This document shows, one piece after another, positions 49,898 through 50,376 of a DNA stretch of 50,376 nt. Numbering within the stretch: position 1 is the stretch's first letter; each line of letters opens with the position of its first letter. Origin of the DNA: Nitrospinaceae bacterium (GTDB lineage Bacteria; Nitrospinota; Nitrospinia; Nitrospinales; VA-1). Made by a program: the position numbers and the translations under genes. A model generated the notes under the pieces. That model was not told the DNA's origin. It saw only the letters and a list, made by a program, of their open reading frames with translations, and did not search any database. The stretch is taken from positions 1 to 50,376 of the forward strand of contig JAJDAV010000014.1 in NCBI GenBank assembly GCA_029261695.1, in the 5' to 3' direction.

Positions 49898-50376
49898 ATG
49901 AAAAATAAAAAAAACACTTCCCCTGCGAAAAAACTTTGGGGTGGCAGATTCAAACAATCAACCGATGCATTGATGGAAACTTTCTCAGCTTCCATTTCGT
50001 TTGACAAACGTCTTTACGACTGTGACATCGAAGGCAGTATTGCTCATTGCAAGATGCTGGCGCGTTGCAAAATCATCACATCTGCCGATTCGAATAAAAT
50101 CATTAAAGGGCTGAAACGAATTTTACGTGAATGCGATGAAGGTCGTTTTGAGTTCAGTGATAGTCTTGAAGATATTCATATGAATATAGAAAGTCGCTTA
50201 CGAGAAATTATTGGTCCTGTTGCGGGTAAGTTGCACACGGCGCGAAGCCGCAACGATCAGGTCTGCCTTGATATCAGGCTTTATCTACGAAAAGAAATTG
50301 ATGATATCGTTGGAGAGCTGAACCGATTATGTAAGGCTTTGGTTTCAATTGCGCAAAAAAATATTGACCATGTCAT
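49898..50376 (+). CDS. argH: Argininosuccinate lyase, truncated at window edge
   Basis: Translated by eye from ATG 49898: [54 protein letters not shown]...[11 protein letters not shown]...[19 protein letters not shown]. Confidence 0.95.
   Translation, partial: MKNKKNTSPAKKLWGGRFKQSTDALMETFSASISFDKRLYDCDIEGSIAHCKMLARCKIITSADSNKIIKGLKRILRECDEGRFEFSDSLEDIHMNIESRLREIIGPVAGKLHTARSRNDQVCLDIRLYLRKEIDDIVGELNRLCKALVSIAQKNIDHV

Overview
The 50.4 kb window is a bacterial chromosome segment with three blocks. (1) 1-19.03 kb: housekeeping genes, essentially all on the minus strand: truncated NtrC-type regulator, thermonuclease-like protein, HTH/HATPase/DUF4325-like regulator, lgt, hemB, tRNA-Asn, recR, ybaB, dnaX, SRP RNA, three tRNA-Ser, tRNA-Arg, serS, gyrA, gyrB, dnaA. 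(2) About 19.4-40.7 kb: a compact HK97-type tailed prophage or domesticated-phage (GTA-like) cluster, almost all on the plus strand. It has terminase, tail chaperone, two short tape-measure paralogues with a degraded third copy and cargo between them, portal, protease, capsid, connectors, tail tube, a large tail hub, a REC-only protein, an S24 repressor and two small regulator-like genes. No integrase, replication gene or endolysin is recognisable. (3) 40.8-50.4 kb: etfB/etfA, rsmG, two perfect parS sites, parA, parB, bactofilin, rsmI, a MinD/ParA-like ATPase, a second bactofilin, an L,D-transpeptidase and truncated argH. Highlights: (a) a textbook -1 programmed frameshift in the tail chaperone gene (A AAA AAC, 7-nt spacer, perfect 10-bp hairpin), revealing a 105-codon extension with no ORF-track entry; (b) an apparently uncharacterised N-terminal domain of about 75 aa shared by the second bactofilin and the adjacent L,D-transpeptidase, beside parABS and a MinD-like ATPase; (c) tape-measure duplication bracketing a beta-propeller gene and an antisense 4x zinc-ribbon repeat membrane protein; (d) the chaperone/tape-measure module displaced between terminase and portal; (e) the phage cluster lying between dnaA and parABS, at the strand-switch point expected of oriC. 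Family calls come from reading motifs by eye; no database search was run.
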